33,609 bases of DNA from Dehalococcoidales bacterium (GCA_023129255.1 JAGMCH010000014.1:1-33609), one strand, 5' to 3'; counted from the stretch's first letter, positions 1 through 8,146 are shown. Translations and numbers: made by a program. The notes: a model not told the origin generated them from the letters alone.

Positions 1-366
1 AAAGCTAACCTTTGTGAGTTGCGTAAGATTGCCGCTGACCTGGACATAGGACTTCCCAGATTTAGGGTGAAGAAACATTACTATCCCATAGAGGATGTAA
101 GCCCCTATATTCAGCGTGATTTATCAAAGTGTATTTTGTGCCAGAGATGTATAAGGGCTTGTAATGAAATAGCCAAGCATAATGTATTCAGCCTAGCCTA
201 TAGAGGTTTGGATTGTAAGGTTGTGGTTGACCTTGACCAGCCAATAGATAAAGATGTTTGCCGAGATTGTGGTGTCTGTATCTCCTTCTGTCCAACAGGG
301 GCGTTGAGCAAGCCTAAGAAGGAGGGGGAGGAGAAAAAGGGAAAGCCTTTGCTCATAAGTGGTTGA
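1..366 (+). CDS. HoxU/NuoG-N-like iron-sulfur subunit, 5' end outside window
   Basis: Open in frame from the first base (K-A-N-L-C-E-L before the internal TTG at 19), so the N-terminus lies upstream of the window. The leading C-E-L and following I-A-A-D-L-D-I resemble the end of the [2Fe-2S]/Cys-rich segment of NuoG, HoxU or HydA N-terminal domains. Two 4Fe-4S motifs follow: C-I-L-C-Q-R-C-I-R-A-C and C-R-D-C-G-V-C-I-S-F-C-P. The chain stops soon after them, so no molybdopterin or H-cluster domain follows; this is HoxU-like length rather than full NuoG. Family role: wires electrons between a flavin diaphorase and a partner enzyme in the cytoplasm. Its stop overlaps the possible GTG start of the NuoE gene, indicating one operon with the diaphorase and MTHFR genes. 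The real partner could also be a hydrogenase or formate dehydrogenase encoded further upstream, outside view. Confidence 0.8.
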   Translation, partial: KANLCELRKIAADLDIGLPRFRVKKHYYPIEDVSPYIQRDLSKCILCQRCIRACNEIAKHNVFSLAYRGLDCKVVVDLDQPIDKDVCRDCGVCISFCPTGALSKPKKEGEEKKGKPLLISG

Positions 367-898
367 TTGTTACTGTGGAGGAAGGAGAAAAAATCTACTA
401 GAATGGTGGTGGGTTAGTTTGAAAGGACGTACCAAAAGCCAGAAGCCCGACTTAACCAAAGTGGACAAGATAGTGTCTAAATATAAGGGTGAGGAGGGCG
501 TCTTAATCTCGGTGCTGCAGGAAGTTCAAGCCGAAGTCGGATGGATTCCTCTACAGGCCATACAGCGTATTGCCGATGCTTTAGAGGTATCGCTGGGGCA
601 GGTATATGGGGTGCTCACCTTTTATGCCCAGTTCTATTTAACTCCACGCGGTCGAAACACAATTCGTGTCTGTCGGGGAACGGCTTGTTATGTGCGGGGA
701 ACGAAGGCTAACTTAAGGGCTGTAGAGCGGATTTTGGGTATTAAAGAAGGCGAAACAACGAGCGACTTTAAGTTTTCCCTGGAGACAGTGGCTTGTCTGG
801 GGACATGTTTCCTTGCCCCGGTAATGATGATAAATCGCAATTATTATGGCAAGCTCACCCCTGGCAAGGTGGGGACTATTCTAAAACAATATAGTTGA
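359..898 (+). CDS. NuoE-like [2Fe-2S] thioredoxin-fold subunit
   Basis: 24-kDa-subunit family protein. The thioredoxin-like [2Fe-2S] ligands are visible as C-R-G-T-A-C and C-L-G-T-C near residues 115-120 and 150-154 of the long version. The N-terminal helical segment (V-D-K-I-V-S-K-Y, then S-V-L-Q-E-V-Q-A-E-V-G-W-I-P) is typical of NuoE/HoxE/HydC. Known role: passes electrons from the FMN of NuoF to downstream Fe-S clusters; in bifurcating enzymes it is part of the HydBC-like core. The start is uncertain. GTG at 359 overlaps the upstream stop by 8 bases; TTG at 419 would give 159 residues and removes a tryptophan-rich, unconserved leader. The purine-rich GGAGGAAGGAG at 377-387 has no in-frame start at the usual distance. 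The next gene begins within 20 bases, so the two are translationally linked. Confidence 0.87.
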   Translation: MVDCYCGGRRKNLLEWWWVSLKGRTKSQKPDLTKVDKIVSKYKGEEGVLISVLQEVQAEVGWIPLQAIQRIADALEVSLGQVYGVLTFYAQFYLTPRGRNTIRVCRGTACYVRGTKANLRAVERILGIKEGETTSDFKFSLETVACLGTCFLAPVMMINRNYYGKLTPGKVGTILKQYS

Positions 899-915
899 TG
901 CTAGGAAGAAGGTTA

Positions 916-3900
916 ATGGGAAAAATCAGAACGGCGGATGAATTAGACTCCCTGCGCCAGTCAATTATCCAGGAGACGGACCCTGATAAGAGCTGTGTCC
1001 GAATATGTATGACTGGATGCCGAGCCTATGGTGCCGAAGAAATCAGGGACGCATTTAATGAGGAAATCAGCCGAAGAGGTCTTGAGGATAAAGTAGAGAT
1101 TCGGGAGACTGGATGCCACGGCTTTTGTGCCAGGGCGCCGGTTATTGTCATTGAGCCTCAAGATATCTTTTATCAACAGCTAACCGCCGACGATGTCGCT
1201 GACATCGTGGAGAAAACTCTGGTAAAAGGTGACATTGTTGACCGCTTGGTTTATGCTGACCCCATGACCGGGGAAAAGATCCCCTTTGCCCACGACGTCC
1301 CTTTCTATAAAGGACAGACGAAAAATGTACTTCGTAAATGCGGTATAATCGACCCCACCAACCCATCCCACTATATTGCCCGTGATGGCTACGCTGCTTT
1401 GAGCAAGGTGCTTACCACTATGAGCCCGGAACAAGTGATTGAAACTGTTGAACGCTCGGGGCTACGCGGGCGTGGCGGGGCTGGTTTCCCCACCGGAAGG
1501 AAGTGGAGGCTGGTAAGGAGTGCCGCCGGCGATACCAAGTATGTTGTGTGTAATGGTGATGAGGGTGACCCTGGAGCCTTTATGGACCGGGCGGTGTTGG
1601 AAGGAGACCCTCATAGTGTGTTGGAGGGGATGCTTATCGCTGCCTATGCTATTGGGGCAGGGGTTGGTTATATTTATGTGCGGGCAGAGTATCCTATTGC
1701 CGTAGAACACCTTAAGATTGCCATTTCCCAGGCAGAAGAGCTAGGCTTTTTAGGCGAGAATATCCTGGGCTCCGAATTCAGCTTTGAAATCAGGATAAAA
1801 GAGGGCGCTGGTGCCTTTGTCTGTGGCGAGGAAACAGCGCTCCTTATGTCTATAGAAGGTGAGCGAGGTATGCCTCGCCCTCGCCCGCCGTTTCCAGCTC
1901 AATCAGGCTTATGGGGTAAGCCAACCAACATCAATAATGTGGAGACTTATGCTAATATCACCTCTATTATTCTTAACGGGGCCGACTGGTATTCCAAAAT
2001 GGGAACTGAGACGAGCAAGGGAACAAAGATATTCTCAGTAGCAGGCAAGATAAATAATACCGGTTTAGTGGAAGTGCCTATAGGCATTCCAATGAGGAAG
2101 GTCATCTTTGATATCGGCGGTGGCATACCTGACGGGAGAAAATTTAAGGCAGTCCAAATGGGTGGCCCATCGGGAGGTTGTGTACCTGAAAAGCATCTGG
2201 ATTTACCAATTGACTATGGCTCCCTGGAGGCGATTGGCTCTATAATGGGCTCGGGTGGAATGATAGTTTTGGATGAAAATACCTGTGCTGTGGATATAGC
2301 TCGGTATTTCCTAAGCTTTGTTCAATCTGAATCCTGTGGCAAGTGTACCCCCTGTCGCCTGGGCACCAAAGTAATGTTGGATACCCTGACTCGAATTACC
2401 CAGGGTGAGGGTTCCGAGGGCGATATAGAATTGCTGGAAAGCTTGGGCGAGCAGGTTAGAGATACCTCACTCTGCGGATTGGGGCGCACCTGCCCCAATC
2501 CGGTACTGACCACCATAAGATACTTTCGGGATGAATATGAAGCTCATATAAAAGAGAAGCGATGTCCGGCTGCTTCATGCGAGGCTTTAGTTTATGCCCC
2601 TTGTGAACATACCTGTCCAGTGAATGTAGACGCTGTGGGTTACATCGCCTTGATTGCCGAAGGCAGGTTTGAAGAAGCACTGCACTTAATCAGGCAAAGG
2701 AATCCCCTTGCCGGAATCTGCGGTTGTGTGTGTCACCATCCCTGCGAAGTTAGGTGCAAACGGGGGGAGGTTGATGAACCCGTTGCCATCGCCTCCCTGA
2801 AGCGGTTTGTGGCTGATTATGGGATGAAGCACGGGGTTGAAACAAAGGTTGATGTCAGCGAACCAAAATTTGAAAAGGTTGTCATAATAGGCTCTGGTCC
2901 TGCAGGGCTAACTTCAGCTTTTCACTTAGCCAAGCAAGGATATAAGGTAACTATCTTTGAAGCGCTGCCAGTGGCTGGTGGTATGCTGGTGGCAGGTATC
3001 CCCGAATATCGGTTGCCCAGAGACATTATCCATGCCGACATCAACTTTATTACCAGCCTCGGGGTTGAGGTTAAAACTAACACCCCCATCGGCAAAGATT
3101 TATCTATAGATGATCTCTTTGAACAAGGTTATAAAGCCGTATTTATCGCCGTTGGCGCCCATAAAGGCCAGAGGCTAGGCGTTCCCGGCGATAATCTAAA
3201 GGGTGTCTACGACGGTGTATCGTTCTTAAGAGATGTAAACCTGGGGAAGAATGTTAGGCTGGGGGGAAAGATAGCTGTTATTGGTGGTGGTAATGTGGCT
3301 ATTGATGCTGCCAGATCGGCACTTCGTTTAGGGGCTAAAGAGGTGTATATTATTTATCGAAGGTCAAGACAGGAAATGCCAGCCAATGTGGAGGAAATTG
3401 CGGAAGCAGAGTATGAAGGGGTTAAAATAACCTATCTGGCTACTCCTACCCAATTATCGGGTGAAGATGGAAAGGTGAACAGCATGGAGTACGTTCGTAT
3501 GGAATTAGGAGAATACGATGCCAGTGGACGGCGACGCCCTGTTCCTATAAAAGGCTCCGAGTTTTCCATGGACATTGACGCTGTCATAGCTGCCATTGGC
3601 CAAGTGCCAGATTTGTCCTTCTTGCTACCAGATAGCGACCTTGAGACTACGAAGGGGCAGACCTTCGTGGTCGACCCGGTGACACTGGCTACCAGTCGAC
3701 AGGGCGTCTTTGCTGGAGGAGACGTTGTAACTGGACCGGCTACTGTAATTGAGGCAATGGCTGCTGGGGAAAGGGCAGCTATATCTATCCACAATTATCT
3801 CACAGGTAAAAGTATGACCGAAGGGCATCTCCGCCAGGCGGAGAAACGACTGGAAATTCCACGGGCGGTGGAAACGCCTGAAGAAAAGGGACGGGTCAGA

Positions 3901-4020
3901 ATGCCTACCCTCACTCTTAAGCGGAGGCTTGGCAGCTTTCAGGAAGTTAACTTGGGTTACTCGGCACAAATGGCAATGGAAGAAGCCAAACGATGTTTGA
4001 GGTGCGATTTAGAACGATGA
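916..4020 (+). CDS. NuoF-GltD fusion: NADH dehydrogenase 51-kDa-like plus FAD/NAD(P) oxidoreductase
   Basis: About 1034 residues. Domains in order: N-terminal thioredoxin-like [2Fe-2S] domain (T-G-C-R-A-Y-G and T-G-C-H-G-F-C); NuoF FMN/NADH core with G-L-R-G-R-G-G-A-G-F-P-T-G near 182 and C-N-G-D-E-G-D-P-G-A-F; SLBB-like region; 4Fe-4S motif C-G-K-C-T-P-C-R near 474; then from about 555 a GltD/SfrB/NfnB-like half with a Cys-rich N-terminal part, FAD motif G-S-G-P-A-G-L near 659, NAD(P) motif G-G-G-N-V-A-I-D near 790 and the terminal F-A-G-G-D-V near 932. One chain therefore carries FMN, FAD, several Fe-S clusters and two possible nucleotide sites. ATG 916 is chosen because GGAAGAAGG ends 4-5 bases before it; TTG 895 and ATG 898 are alternatives. 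Similar fusions are known in anaerobes; the in vivo electron route (NADH, NADPH, ferredoxin) is inference. metV follows 15 bases downstream. Confidence 0.9.
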   Translation: MGKIRTADELDSLRQSIIQETDPDKSCVRICMTGCRAYGAEEIRDAFNEEISRRGLEDKVEIRETGCHGFCARAPVIVIEPQDIFYQQLTADDVADIVEKTLVKGDIVDRLVYADPMTGEKIPFAHDVPFYKGQTKNVLRKCGIIDPTNPSHYIARDGYAALSKVLTTMSPEQVIETVERSGLRGRGGAGFPTGRKWRLVRSAAGDTKYVVCNGDEGDPGAFMDRAVLEGDPHSVLEGMLIAAYAIGAGVGYIYVRAEYPIAVEHLKIAISQAEELGFLGENILGSEFSFEIRIKEGAGAFVCGEETALLMSIEGERGMPRPRPPFPAQSGLWGKPTNINNVETYANITSIILNGADWYSKMGTETSKGTKIFSVAGKINNTGLVEVPIGIPMRKVIFDIGGGIPDGRKFKAVQMGGPSGGCVPEKHLDLPIDYGSLEAIGSIMGSGGMIVLDENTCAVDIARYFLSFVQSESCGKCTPCRLGTKVMLDTLTRITQGEGSEGDIELLESLGEQVRDTSLCGLGRTCPNPVLTTIRYFRDEYEAHIKEKRCPAASCEALVYAPCEHTCPVNVDAVGYIALIAEGRFEEALHLIRQRNPLAGICGCVCHHPCEVRCKRGEVDEPVAIASLKRFVADYGMKHGVETKVDVSEPKFEKVVIIGSGPAGLTSAFHLAKQGYKVTIFEALPVAGGMLVAGIPEYRLPRDIIHADINFITSLGVEVKTNTPIGKDLSIDDLFEQGYKAVFIAVGAHKGQRLGVPGDNLKGVYDGVSFLRDVNLGKNVRLGGKIAVIGGGNVAIDAARSALRLGAKEVYIIYRRSRQEMPANVEEIAEAEYEGVKITYLATPTQLSGEDGKVNSMEYVRMELGEYDASGRRRPVPIKGSEFSMDIDAVIAAIGQVPDLSFLLPDSDLETTKGQTFVVDPVTLATSRQGVFAGGDVVTGPATVIEAMAAGERAAISIHNYLTGKSMTEGHLRQAEKRLEIPRAVETPEEKGRVRMPTLTLKRRLGSFQEVNLGYSAQMAMEEAKRCLRCDLER

Positions 4021-4035
4021 AGGGGGATTTAGAGC

Positions 4036-4689
4036 ATGAAAACAATCACTGAGCAAAAACCCTTTGAGGAGATCAGTGAAGCTCTCAGTGGGGTGGAGAA
4101 GGTGTATGTGGTGGGGTGTGGCACCTGTGCCACTATGTGCCATACCGGTGGCAAATCTGAGGTTCTAGATATGAAGGAAAAGCTTGAGGCAGCAGGTAAG
4201 AAAGTTACCGGCTGGATGGTGGTGCCCACAGCCTGCGACGAGCTTACCAGAGACGCCCTGGAAGAGAATGCCAAGGATGTTGAGGAGGCTGATGGCATCC
4301 TGGCTATGACCTGTGCCTTCGGGGTTCAAACCATTATCCTGTATACCAATAAGCCGGTTTATCCGTCATTGAACACTTTATTTGTCGGTAAGGAGGACAC
4401 ACCAGGGCATTTTATCGAAGTTTGCATGCAGTGCGGGAATTGCATTCTAGCTAAGACGGCAGGCATATGCCCCCTGGTCAGATGTGCTAAAAGTTTGCTC
4501 AATGGACCCTGCGGCGGCTCGGTAGATGGCAAGTGTGAAATATCACCAGATGTCCCTTGCGCCTGGCAGATGATTTACGACCGCCTGGCGGCTCTGGGGC
4601 AACTGGATAAGTTAGAGGAAATTGTGCCGATTCGGGACTGGAGCACCAGCTCCGCGGGAGGACCACGCCAGGTTACTATATCAGGTTAA
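4036..4689 (+). CDS. metV: MetV: MTHFR C-terminal zinc-binding domain protein
   Basis: 217 residues, matching the stand-alone MTHFR_C (MetV) family. The N-terminal V-G-C-G-T-C-A-T-M-C-H-T-G-G segment and the C-terminal Cys-rich block (C-M-Q-C-G-N-C, C-P-L-V-R-C, G-P-C-G-G, C-E-I, P-C-A-W) are family hallmarks. In acetogens MetV forms a complex with MetF, carries metal/Fe-S centres and lets the reductase take electrons from other carriers than NAD(P)H alone. Here it lies 15 bases after the NuoF-GltD fusion and before the kinase and metF, so an electron relay from diaphorase through MetV to MetF flavin is the simplest reading. GGGGG at 4021-4027 serves as a Shine-Dalgarno sequence about 9 bases before the ATG. 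The exact cofactor content cannot be read from sequence. Confidence 0.9.
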   Translation: MKTITEQKPFEEISEALSGVEKVYVVGCGTCATMCHTGGKSEVLDMKEKLEAAGKKVTGWMVVPTACDELTRDALEENAKDVEEADGILAMTCAFGVQTIILYTNKPVYPSLNTLFVGKEDTPGHFIEVCMQCGNCILAKTAGICPLVRCAKSLLNGPCGGSVDGKCEISPDVPCAWQMIYDRLAALGQLDKLEEIVPIRDWSTSSAGGPRQVTISG

Positions 4690-4708
4690 AAGCAGGATTA
4701 TTTGGTTT

Positions 4709-6160
4709 ATGATGAGCGCCAATAATAGAGACAACAAATTTTTTGCTGAGGAAGGTGGGCCGGAGCACCATCCTGAGGAAGCAGCTATCAGGATGTGGCT
4801 CAGGGTATTCATCACCATAAGGTGGATTACCATTCTGGGCATCATTTCTGCCACCTTAGTAGCGACAAGGATATTTAACATTGAGTTCCCAATCATCTCA
4901 GCGTATGGAGTATGTGCCTTTGTCGCTTTGTGTAATCTGGCGCTGATATTCCAGTCCCGAAGCCTAAAAAGAATGCGGACCGGGTTGTTAATTCACCGAG
5001 CTAGAACCTATGGCACCATTCATCTCTTACTTGACCTATTGGCATTCATTGTGCTACTTCACTTCACCGGAGGAATAGAGAATCCCTTCGTCTTCTACTT
5101 TGTGCTTCACATTATCGGGGCTAGTGTAATACTTCACTATAGGGTAGTTTATATGTTAGCCCTCTCGAAGATTGTTGCGGTTATGCTGCTAGTGGGCTTG
5201 GAATATGCCGGGGCGATACCTCATGTAAATCTGGTAGGATTTGCCGACCCTGCGCTATACAAGCAAGGAAGCTATATCCTGGCGGTTCTTATTGTCTTGG
5301 CAACTGCCCTCTTCGCTGCCGCCTATATGGCTACATCCATTTCCGGTGAATTGAAGAAAAGACAGCGGGAAGTGATGCAATTGAGCCAGCGTCTTCTTGA
5401 CAGGAGAACCAGAGAACTGGAACAGGCTTCCAAGGAGATAACTAAGCTAGAAGAGGCGAGGAATCGGTTTCTCCGCTTTCTGGGGGTAACGGTTCATGAC
5501 TTGAAAGCACCCCTTACTGCTATTCAAAGTTACTTCTGGGTCATGCTGGGTGGGTTTGCCGGGGCACTTACTGAGAAGCAAAGAGGTATGCTGGAAAGAA
5601 GTAGCCAGAGGATTAAGGAGCTACTGACTTTGGTAAGTGACCTTTTAGATATTCCACGCATCGAAACCGGACAAATCATCCAGGAGATGAAAGATGTATC
5701 TTTGAGCCGGGTAATCAAGGCTTCCATAGGGGACTTGCGTGACCTAGCGAAGCAAAAGAAGGTGAGGTTGAAGGCAGAAGTGCCTCTAGGTCTGCCCAAA
5801 ATTCGTGGCGCTGGCCCCAGGCTCCAGCAGGTGATAACCAATCTGATAGGCAATGCTATCAACTATACGCCTGAGGGCACGGTAACCATCAGGGTAAGCG
5901 AAGGGGATAAGGAGATGCAGGTTGAGGTTATGGATACCGGGATTGGCATCCCTTCTGAGGACTTGCCCCTTGTCTTTGATGACTTCTTTCGAGCCAGTAA
6001 TGTGGAGATGAAAGGGACGGGTTTAGGGCTATCCATAGCCAAGAGGATTGTGGAGGCTCATGAGGGCAGGATATGGGTTGAGAGCCCTTGCCCAGAGACG
6101 GGTAAAGGGAGTAAATTTATCTTTACCCTGCCCAAGAAAGTTGAAACCAAACGGAGGTGA
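4709..6160 (+). CDS. Membrane histidine kinase with RegB-like quinone motif
   Basis: 483 residues from ATG 4709 (a second ATG at 4712 is equally possible; upstream in-frame codons overlap metV and look non-coding). An N-terminal membrane part of about six hydrophobic helices (residues about 30-225) contains G-G-I-E-N-P-F at 121-127, matching the G-G-x-x-N-P-F motif through which RegB/PrrB kinases sense ubiquinone. A short coiled linker follows, then HisKA with the H-D-L-K-A-P box (phosphoacceptor His263), N box N-L-I-G-N-A-I-N-Y near 378, G1 box D-T-G-I-G-I-P and G2 box G-T-G-L-G-L near 436. No sensor PAS or receiver is fused. It sits between metV and metF and its stop TGA overlaps the metF leader, so kinase and C1 enzyme are co-expressed. 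Two receiver-only proteins downstream are the obvious partners. The RegB Cys-based redox switch is not evident. Confidence 0.88.
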   Translation: MMSANNRDNKFFAEEGGPEHHPEEAAIRMWLRVFITIRWITILGIISATLVATRIFNIEFPIISAYGVCAFVALCNLALIFQSRSLKRMRTGLLIHRARTYGTIHLLLDLLAFIVLLHFTGGIENPFVFYFVLHIIGASVILHYRVVYMLALSKIVAVMLLVGLEYAGAIPHVNLVGFADPALYKQGSYILAVLIVLATALFAAAYMATSISGELKKRQREVMQLSQRLLDRRTRELEQASKEITKLEEARNRFLRFLGVTVHDLKAPLTAIQSYFWVMLGGFAGALTEKQRGMLERSSQRIKELLTLVSDLLDIPRIETGQIIQEMKDVSLSRVIKASIGDLRDLAKQKKVRLKAEVPLGLPKIRGAGPRLQQVITNLIGNAINYTPEGTVTIRVSEGDKEMQVEVMDTGIGIPSEDLPLVFDDFFRASNVEMKGTGLGLSIAKRIVEAHEGRIWVESPCPETGKGSKFIFTLPKKVETKRR

Positions 6161-6165
6161 GGGTG

Positions 6166-7083
6166 ATGAAAGCGGGAACAAACCTGGAGAAGGTCTTGGT
6201 AAGCGGGATGTTTGCCGTCACTGCAGAGGCGGGTCCGCCTAAGGGGACTAGTGCTGCCGTAATGCAGAGGAAGGCTGAACTACTTCGCCACTGTTGTGAT
6301 GCCACTAATGTGACTGATAATCAAACTGCCATTGTGCGCATGTCCAGCCTGGCTGGCTGTGTGCTTTTGAAGCAGCAAGGCGTTGACCCGGTGATGCAGA
6401 TAGTCTGCCGAGACCGGAACCGGATAGCCATTCAAAGCGATGTATTGGGTGCTATAGCTTTGGGCATTGGCAATATCCTTTGTCTTTCCGGTGACCATCA
6501 AATGTTTGGTAATCACCCCACAGCCAAGAATGTCTTTGACATTGACTCCATTCAGTTGATTCAAGCCCTGAAAGCCATGCGGGACGAGAAGAAATTCATT
6601 TGCGGCGATGATATCTCGGGGGAAGTGCCCTTGTTTATCGGGGCTGCCGCCAATCCCTACGCTGACCCCTTTGAGTTCCGGGTAACGAGACTGGCTAAGA
6701 AGGTCAAGGCGGGAGCCGACTTTATTCAGACCCAGGCAGTCTACGATGTAGCCAAATTCGCCAAGTGGATGGAGATGGTTACCGACCAAGGGTTGGATAA
6801 GCAGACACATATTCTGGCGGGGGTGATACCCATCAGGTCAGCAGGAATGGCGCGCTATATGAGGGACTATGTTTCCGGGGTGAGTGTCCCCGATGAGGTA
6901 GTCACCAGGATGGAGCAGGCTAAGGACGCTAAAGAGGAGGGAGCAGGAGTAGCCATTGAGCTTATCGAACAACTCAAGGAGATACCTGGAATTCATGGCG
7001 TCCATATTATGGCAGTAGGCTGGGAAGACATTGTCCCTGAAATCGTAAAACAGGCTGGATTATTGCCTAGACCTGTATTATAA
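6166..7083 (+). CDS. metF: Methylenetetrahydrofolate reductase, catalytic subunit
   Basis: About 305 residues, a short MetF without C-terminal regulatory domain. Visible family marks: V-T-A-E-A-G-P-P-K-G-T near the N-terminus, whose Glu aligns with the catalytic Glu of FEFFPP in E. coli MetF; I-L-C-L-S-G-D-H with the Asp that contacts folate; and the barrel signature K-V-K-A-G-A-D-F-I-Q-T-Q-A-V-Y-D. Reaction: 5,10-methylene-THF to 5-methyl-THF with FAD, in the methyl branch of the Wood-Ljungdahl pathway or methionine supply. ATG 6166 is preferred because GGAGG at 6153-6157 is 8 bases away; GTG 6157 or 6163 are alternatives. Dehalococcoides mccartyi lacks this enzyme (established), so its presence argues for a different Dehalococcoidia lineage with C1 or acetogenic capacity. 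Confidence 0.92.
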   Translation: MKAGTNLEKVLVSGMFAVTAEAGPPKGTSAAVMQRKAELLRHCCDATNVTDNQTAIVRMSSLAGCVLLKQQGVDPVMQIVCRDRNRIAIQSDVLGAIALGIGNILCLSGDHQMFGNHPTAKNVFDIDSIQLIQALKAMRDEKKFICGDDISGEVPLFIGAAANPYADPFEFRVTRLAKKVKAGADFIQTQAVYDVAKFAKWMEMVTDQGLDKQTHILAGVIPIRSAGMARYMRDYVSGVSVPDEVVTRMEQAKDAKEEGAGVAIELIEQLKEIPGIHGVHIMAVGWEDIVPEIVKQAGLLPRPVL

Positions 7084-7098
7084 TGGCAAGGGGGAGAT

Positions 7099-7500
7099 AT
7101 GCCGAAGAAGATATTGGCAGTTGATGATGACCCTGATATCCGGGATGCGTTAACCATGGTTCTTGAATCTCAGGGCTATAAGGTAGTTACCGCCCAGGAT
7201 GGGATAGAGGCTCTAGCTAATCTTAAGGCGGAGAAACCAGACCTGATGATTCTTGACCTCCTGATGCCCAAGATGGATGGGTGGGCGGTATGCAAAGAGC
7301 TTCAAGACCCAAGGTGGGCAAAGTATAGGGATATACCTATCTTGATTTTAACCTCGGTGAGAGAAGAAGCCAGCCGCCGTCGCTATGAGCTGGAAACCGG
7401 TCTGGAGCTGGATGTGGATGATTATGTGGAGAAACCCTTCAGCCCTGATATCTTGCTGGAGAGGGTGGGGAGGCTCGTTGGGAAGAAGGGGAAGGGCTGA
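7099..7500 (+). CDS. Receiver-only response regulator 1
   Basis: 133 residues, a single REC domain and nothing else. Acid pocket D9-D10-D11, phosphoacceptor Asp53 in L-M-I-L-D-L-L-M-P, Thr in I-L-T-S-V, and conserved Lys in V-E-K-P-F. The stretch between L-T-S and E-K-P is about five residues longer than in a typical CheY-like domain and holds an acidic L-E-T-G-L-E-L-D-V-D-D-Y. GGGGG at 7090-7094 precedes the ATG. With no DNA-binding or enzymatic output, it must act by protein contact or as a phosphate shuttle from the kinase encoded at 4709-6160. It is the first of two adjacent single-REC genes immediately after metF. Confidence 0.92.
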   Translation: MPKKILAVDDDPDIRDALTMVLESQGYKVVTAQDGIEALANLKAEKPDLMILDLLMPKMDGWAVCKELQDPRWAKYRDIPILILTSVREEASRRRYELETGLELDVDDYVEKPFSPDILLERVGRLVGKKGKG

Positions 7501-7534
7501 ATTTAGACGGAAGCGCCTGAAGAGGTGACTGGGA

Positions 7535-7939
7535 ATGGGAAAGAGAGCTAAAATCCTCCTCGTTGACGATGATGCTGATTTTGTGGAGGCAACTAAGGTC
7601 ATCTTAGAAAGCAAGCCCTATGAGGTAGTTGTTGCTTCCAATGGGGATGAGGGATTACGGAAAGCGAGGGAGGAAAAGCCTGATTTAATCCTTCTTGACA
7701 TAATAATGCCAGTCAAGGACGGTTTTACCGCTGCTGAGCAGCTTAAAAAAGACCCTCAGCTCAGCAAAATCCCAACCTTAATGCTAACTGGTTTCGCCAC
7801 TAAGGGAACAGGAACCTCGATACCGGTTAGTCGGGGGTTCACGCTTGAGGCTGAGGACTATATTGACAAGCCTGTTAGCCCTGAGGAGCTACTAGCCAGG
7901 GTGGAGAAGCACCTGAAGAAGGCAGGCTTTAAGGGCTAA
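7535..7939 (+). CDS. Receiver-only response regulator 2
   Basis: 134 residues, one REC domain. Acid pocket D11-D12-D13, phosphoacceptor Asp55 in L-I-L-L-D-I-I-M-P, Thr in M-L-T-G-F and Lys in I-D-K-P-V. As in its neighbour, the region between beta-4 and the conserved Lys is extended, with L-E-A-E-D-Y before the D-K-P, suggesting a shared subfamily rather than two unrelated CheY-like proteins. GAGGTGA at 7520-7526 supports the ATG, though the spacing is about 8 bases. It closes the MTHFR operon; tRNA-Met follows 19 bases later. Target unknown: no output domain is visible here or nearby. Confidence 0.9.
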   Translation: MGKRAKILLVDDDADFVEATKVILESKPYEVVVASNGDEGLRKAREEKPDLILLDIIMPVKDGFTAAEQLKKDPQLSKIPTLMLTGFATKGTGTSIPVSRGFTLEAEDYIDKPVSPEELLARVEKHLKKAGFKG

Positions 7940-7958
7940 AGGGCACTTTTCCTCTCAT

Positions 7959-8030
7959 GGGCTCGTAGCTCAGCGGCAGAGCGGTCGGCTCATAACCGAT
8001 TGGTCGTAGGTTCGAATCCTGCCGAGCCCA
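7959..8030 (+). tRNA. tRNA-Met(CAT), elongator type
   Basis: Cloverleaf folds fully: acceptor GGGCTCG/CGAGCCC, D arm GCTC/GAGC, anticodon stem GTCGG/CCGAT with loop CTCATAA (anticodon CAT), T arm GTAGG/CCTGC with TTCGAAT. The anticodon stem lacks the three G-C pairs of initiators and the acceptor is fully paired, so elongator Met is favoured; a lysidine-modified tRNA-Ile2 (also CAT) cannot be excluded. CCA is not encoded. It starts 19 bases after the second receiver gene and may be co-transcribed. Confidence 0.95.
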
Positions 8031-8146
8031 CAAACGAGGTAAGTTTCTGTCTGAGCGGTGTGAAAGCCTAACCTGGCAAGACCTTCAGAAGCTTATCCAA
8101 GGCAAACTGCTTGATACATTATCAGCATATCCATCAATGACCCTTG

